Below, one piece after another: positions 30,118-32,098 of a stretch of 32,098 nucleotides of DNA. The notes under the pieces were generated by a model. It was not told the DNA's origin and did no database searches. It worked only from the letters and a program-made list of their open reading frames with translations. Within the stretch, counting starts at the first letter, position 1. Every line of letters starts with the position of its first letter. Made by a program: the position numbers and the translations under genes. The DNA comes from Oscillospiraceae bacterium (lineage in GTDB: Bacteria > Bacillota > Clostridia > Oscillospirales > Ruminococcaceae): positions 1-32,098 of the forward strand of contig SVMW01000023.1 in the NCBI GenBank assembly GCA_015067215.1, given 5' to 3'.

Positions 30118-31812
30118 ATGTCTGACTGTATTTTTTGCGGAAGACAACTGAATAACGAAGAAAAATGTGTGTGGTGCGGCTTTACACAGCAGCCAAAGGA
30201 AACCATTGCAGGCACTTTGCCTTACGGCACAAAACTTGGCAATTATGTAATAGGCTATGTAACCGCCATGGACGGTGAAAGCACAACATATTTTTCCTTT
30301 GATACCCAAAGCCAGAAAAGGGTGGTAATAAAAGAATTTCTGCCCGTTACCCTTGTGGCCCCCCGTCAGAACAATGAAATTGTTGTGCAGGAAACCAAGC
30401 AGGTGCTGTTTAAAAATCTGCTTATGGATTATATTGACCTTTATAAAACCCTGCAGAAAATAGACAGTGCCGCAATGCCTAAAATATATGATGTTTTCAC
30501 CGCAAACAAGACAGCATATGTTGTTATGCAGAATATCAAAGGGCCTACCCTTACCCAGACCCTTATAAAAAGAGGCAAACCTTTTACTTTTAAAGAAACA
30601 CGGTGGCTGTTCAACGACCTTTTTGTACTGATGGAAAAACTTTCAGCCTTTAACATCCATCATGGCGGCATAAGTGACGAAACTGTTATTGTAACACCTG
30701 AAAACACTGTTATGCTGACAGGCTTTGCTATTCAGGACCTAAGAACAAAAAATGACCATATTGCATATAAGCTGTATGATGGTTTTTCTGCACCTGAACA
30801 GTATTATTCTGATAAATTTCAGGGCATTTACACTGATATTTATGCTGTTGCCAGCCTTATATATTATTCTGTTGCAGGTAAAAAGCTGGAAAAAGGTGTG
30901 CTGGAAACCAAGGAAATCAGTCGTCTGTTCCCTAAGTATGCAGTGGAAGCTCTTAAATATGCCACCAAAACAGATTACAAGGAACGTATTGATTCCGTAT
31001 CTGATTTTGTAATGATGCTTGATGACAAAGGCACTGTTATCAAGCCTAAATCACAGCCTGTAAAAGAATATAAAAACCAAAAGCTGATTCAGTATGGCAT
31101 TCTTGCTGTTGCAGTTGTTGTGGTTTTGCTGCTGGCGTTCAGTGCTATCGGCAAAAAACCTGCAGAATCAGGTTCTGACAGCAACTCCGAATCAGTTTCA
31201 CAGTCACAGACTGTTGTTGAAAAATCAGTGCCGAAGTTAATCGGTAAAAATTATGCTGACGTTATTGCCGACAGCAACTATCAGCTGGACTATACCTTTG
31301 TAAGGCTTGAAGCATACAGTGATGAATACGATGAAGGCAAAATATGCGATCAGTCGCCTGCCGCAGGTGAAACTATTGTTCCCGGAGGAACAATATACCT
31401 TACAGTAAGTGTCGGTAACAGAGCAGTTTATGTCCCTACAGGCATTATAGGCATAAGTTACAACGATGCTGCAAGAAAACTGGACGAAGCCGGAATTCAG
31501 TACCGTAAAGAGTATGTGGACCAGACAAGAGAATTTGTTTCCGGTATGGTTGCAGATCTCAGCATACCTGAAGGAAAAAAAATAAACACTGAGGATGACG
31601 TGCTTGTTGTATATGTTGCCAACGATAAACCGTTGCCTACAGCCACGCCAAAGCCTACTCCTAAACCAACTCCTACACCAACACCGGAACCTACTGTTGA
31701 GCCGACACCTGAACCTACCCAGGAACCTACACCCGAACCGACTGTTGAACCTACACCATCACCTGAATCAACAACCGATCCTGATACAGGAAATGCTGAA
31801 ACCGAAGGTTAA
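30118..31812 (+). CDS. Zinc-ribbon, protein-kinase-like (probable pseudokinase) receptor with PASTA domains
   Basis: 564 residues. The order is an N-terminal zinc ribbon (Cys 4, 7, 17, 20), a kinase-like domain (about 35-300), one membrane helix (about 325-344), two PASTA domains (about 357-425 and 428-498) and a Pro/Thr/Glu-rich tail (about 500-564). The topology fits a PknB/Stk1-type sensor of peptidoglycan or lipid II. The ATP-binding Lys (VVIKEF, about 73) and the APEQ motif remain. The catalytic loop reads HGGISDETVIV instead of HRD..N, and the Mg-binding DFG is replaced by GFA (LTGFA). The glycine loop is also lost. It is therefore probably catalytically dead and acts as a scaffold or allosteric sensor (inference). 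GGGAG lies 7 bases before the ATG. A strong terminator follows. Confidence 0.88.
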   Translation: MSDCIFCGRQLNNEEKCVWCGFTQQPKETIAGTLPYGTKLGNYVIGYVTAMDGESTTYFSFDTQSQKRVVIKEFLPVTLVAPRQNNEIVVQETKQVLFKNLLMDYIDLYKTLQKIDSAAMPKIYDVFTANKTAYVVMQNIKGPTLTQTLIKRGKPFTFKETRWLFNDLFVLMEKLSAFNIHHGGISDETVIVTPENTVMLTGFAIQDLRTKNDHIAYKLYDGFSAPEQYYSDKFQGIYTDIYAVASLIYYSVAGKKLEKGVLETKEISRLFPKYAVEALKYATKTDYKERIDSVSDFVMMLDDKGTVIKPKSQPVKEYKNQKLIQYGILAVAVVVVLLLAFSAIGKKPAESGSDSNSESVSQSQTVVEKSVPKLIGKNYADVIADSNYQLDYTFVRLEAYSDEYDEGKICDQSPAAGETIVPGGTIYLTVSVGNRAVYVPTGIIGISYNDAARKLDEAGIQYRKEYVDQTREFVSGMVADLSIPEGKKINTEDDVLVVYVANDKPLPTATPKPTPKPTPTPTPEPTVEPTPEPTQEPTPEPTVEPTPSPESTTDPDTGNAETEG

Positions 31813-31822
31813 TGACAATGAA

Positions 31823-31858
31823 AAAACCCCTTTATACTCCATTGTATAAAGGGGTTTT
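31823..31858 (+). terminator. Terminator of the pseudokinase-PASTA gene
   Basis: A 15-bp stem (AAAACCCCTTTATAC / GTATAAAGGGGTTTT, 6-nt loop) starts 10 bases after the stop codon. T-rich sequence follows on both strands. Confidence 0.9.
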
Positions 31859-31915
31859 CTTGTCGGGATGCTGCTAAATGAATCTGCTGTATCAAACAGA
31901 TTTTATAAAAAACAA

Positions 31916-31938
31916 AAAGGTGGGCGAAACCCACCTTT
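31916..31938 (-). terminator. Terminator of rpsR
   Basis: A 9-bp stem (AAAGGTGGG / CCCACCTTT, 5-nt loop) is followed on the minus strand by TTGTTTTTT, 12 bases past the rpsR stop codon. Confidence 0.88.
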
Positions 31939-31950
31939 AATTTGTTTATA

Positions 31951-32098
31951 TTAGTTGTTTGTATATGGCAACAAAGCAACTGTACGAGCTCTTTTGATAG
32001 CTGTTGTAAGATGTCTCTGGTGCTGTGCACATGTACCTGTTACACGGCGAGGAACAATCTTACCTCTTTCTGTGATGTATTTTCTGAGCTTAGCTGTG
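31951..32098 (-). CDS. rpsR: 30S ribosomal protein S18, C-terminal part (cut by window edge)
   Basis: The last 48 codons are present and the 5' end lies beyond the window. The translation contains [20 protein letters not shown] and [16 protein letters not shown], the hallmark of S18, which binds S6 on the 30S platform. In most bacteria it follows rpsF and ssb, which would lie to the right outside the window. The ending LLPYTNN is slightly longer than usual. Confidence 0.95.
   Translation of the reverse strand, partial: TAKLRKYITERGKIVPRRVTGTCAQHQRHLTTAIKRARTVALLPYTNN

Overview
The window looks like a chromosomal segment of an uncultured gut-type member of the Clostridia (Firmicutes, probably Oscillospiraceae/Ruminococcaceae-like). 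The evidence is the Gram-positive order rimP-nusA-ylxR-ylxQ-infB-rbfA-nrnA-truB-ribF-rpsO, a DnaD/DnaI-type primosome pair, a class B sortase, a PASTA-domain kinase-like protein, AT-rich intergenic DNA, strong GGAGG ribosome binding sites and TTGACA/TATAAT promoters. The lineage is inferred from gene content only.

Region 1 (1-10600, minus strand) is the translation/transcription operon. It starts at a promoter and hairpin leader upstream of rimP and runs through nusA, ylxR, ylxQ, infB, rbfA, nrnA, truB and ribF. A large polytopic membrane protein gene then sits between ribF and rpsO. rpsO has its own promoter and a structured leader. Region 2 (10646-15050) holds an M29 aminopeptidase, a split chromate-type transporter with an ArsR-type regulator (likely an accessory insert), and a small orphan gene. 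Region 3 (14254-18058) is a minus-strand operon of a Clp ATPase without a middle domain, an FlK-type thioesterase and a class B sortase, preceded by a TSCPD-domain gene. Region 4 (18249-19542) is a second accessory insert: a membrane-anchored XRE regulator and a lipoprotein.

Region 5 (19902-24252, plus strand) carries the DnaD-like and DnaI-like pair, a radical SAM/SPASM protein and a MATE exporter, convergent with an OhrR/MarR-type regulator. Region 6 (24974-25481) is a tRNA-Ser(GGA) gene. It is followed in its own reading direction by a near-perfect 190-bp tandem repeat that reuses the tRNA 3' end and its terminator. Region 7 (25651-32098) holds an XRE membrane regulator, a cytoplasmic GH2 glycosidase, an SLC13-type anion transporter, a zinc-ribbon/pseudokinase/PASTA receptor and the 3' part of rpsR at the window edge.

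The most unusual items are the tRNA-linked tandem repeat with its T-loop-interrupting 115-bp insert, a 67-bp dispersed repeat bordering both accessory inserts, a long inverted repeat overlapping the MATE promoter, a pseudokinase with PASTA domains, and an attenuator-like hairpin in the rimP-nusA leader. No complete new defence or mobile system could be established from sequence alone.
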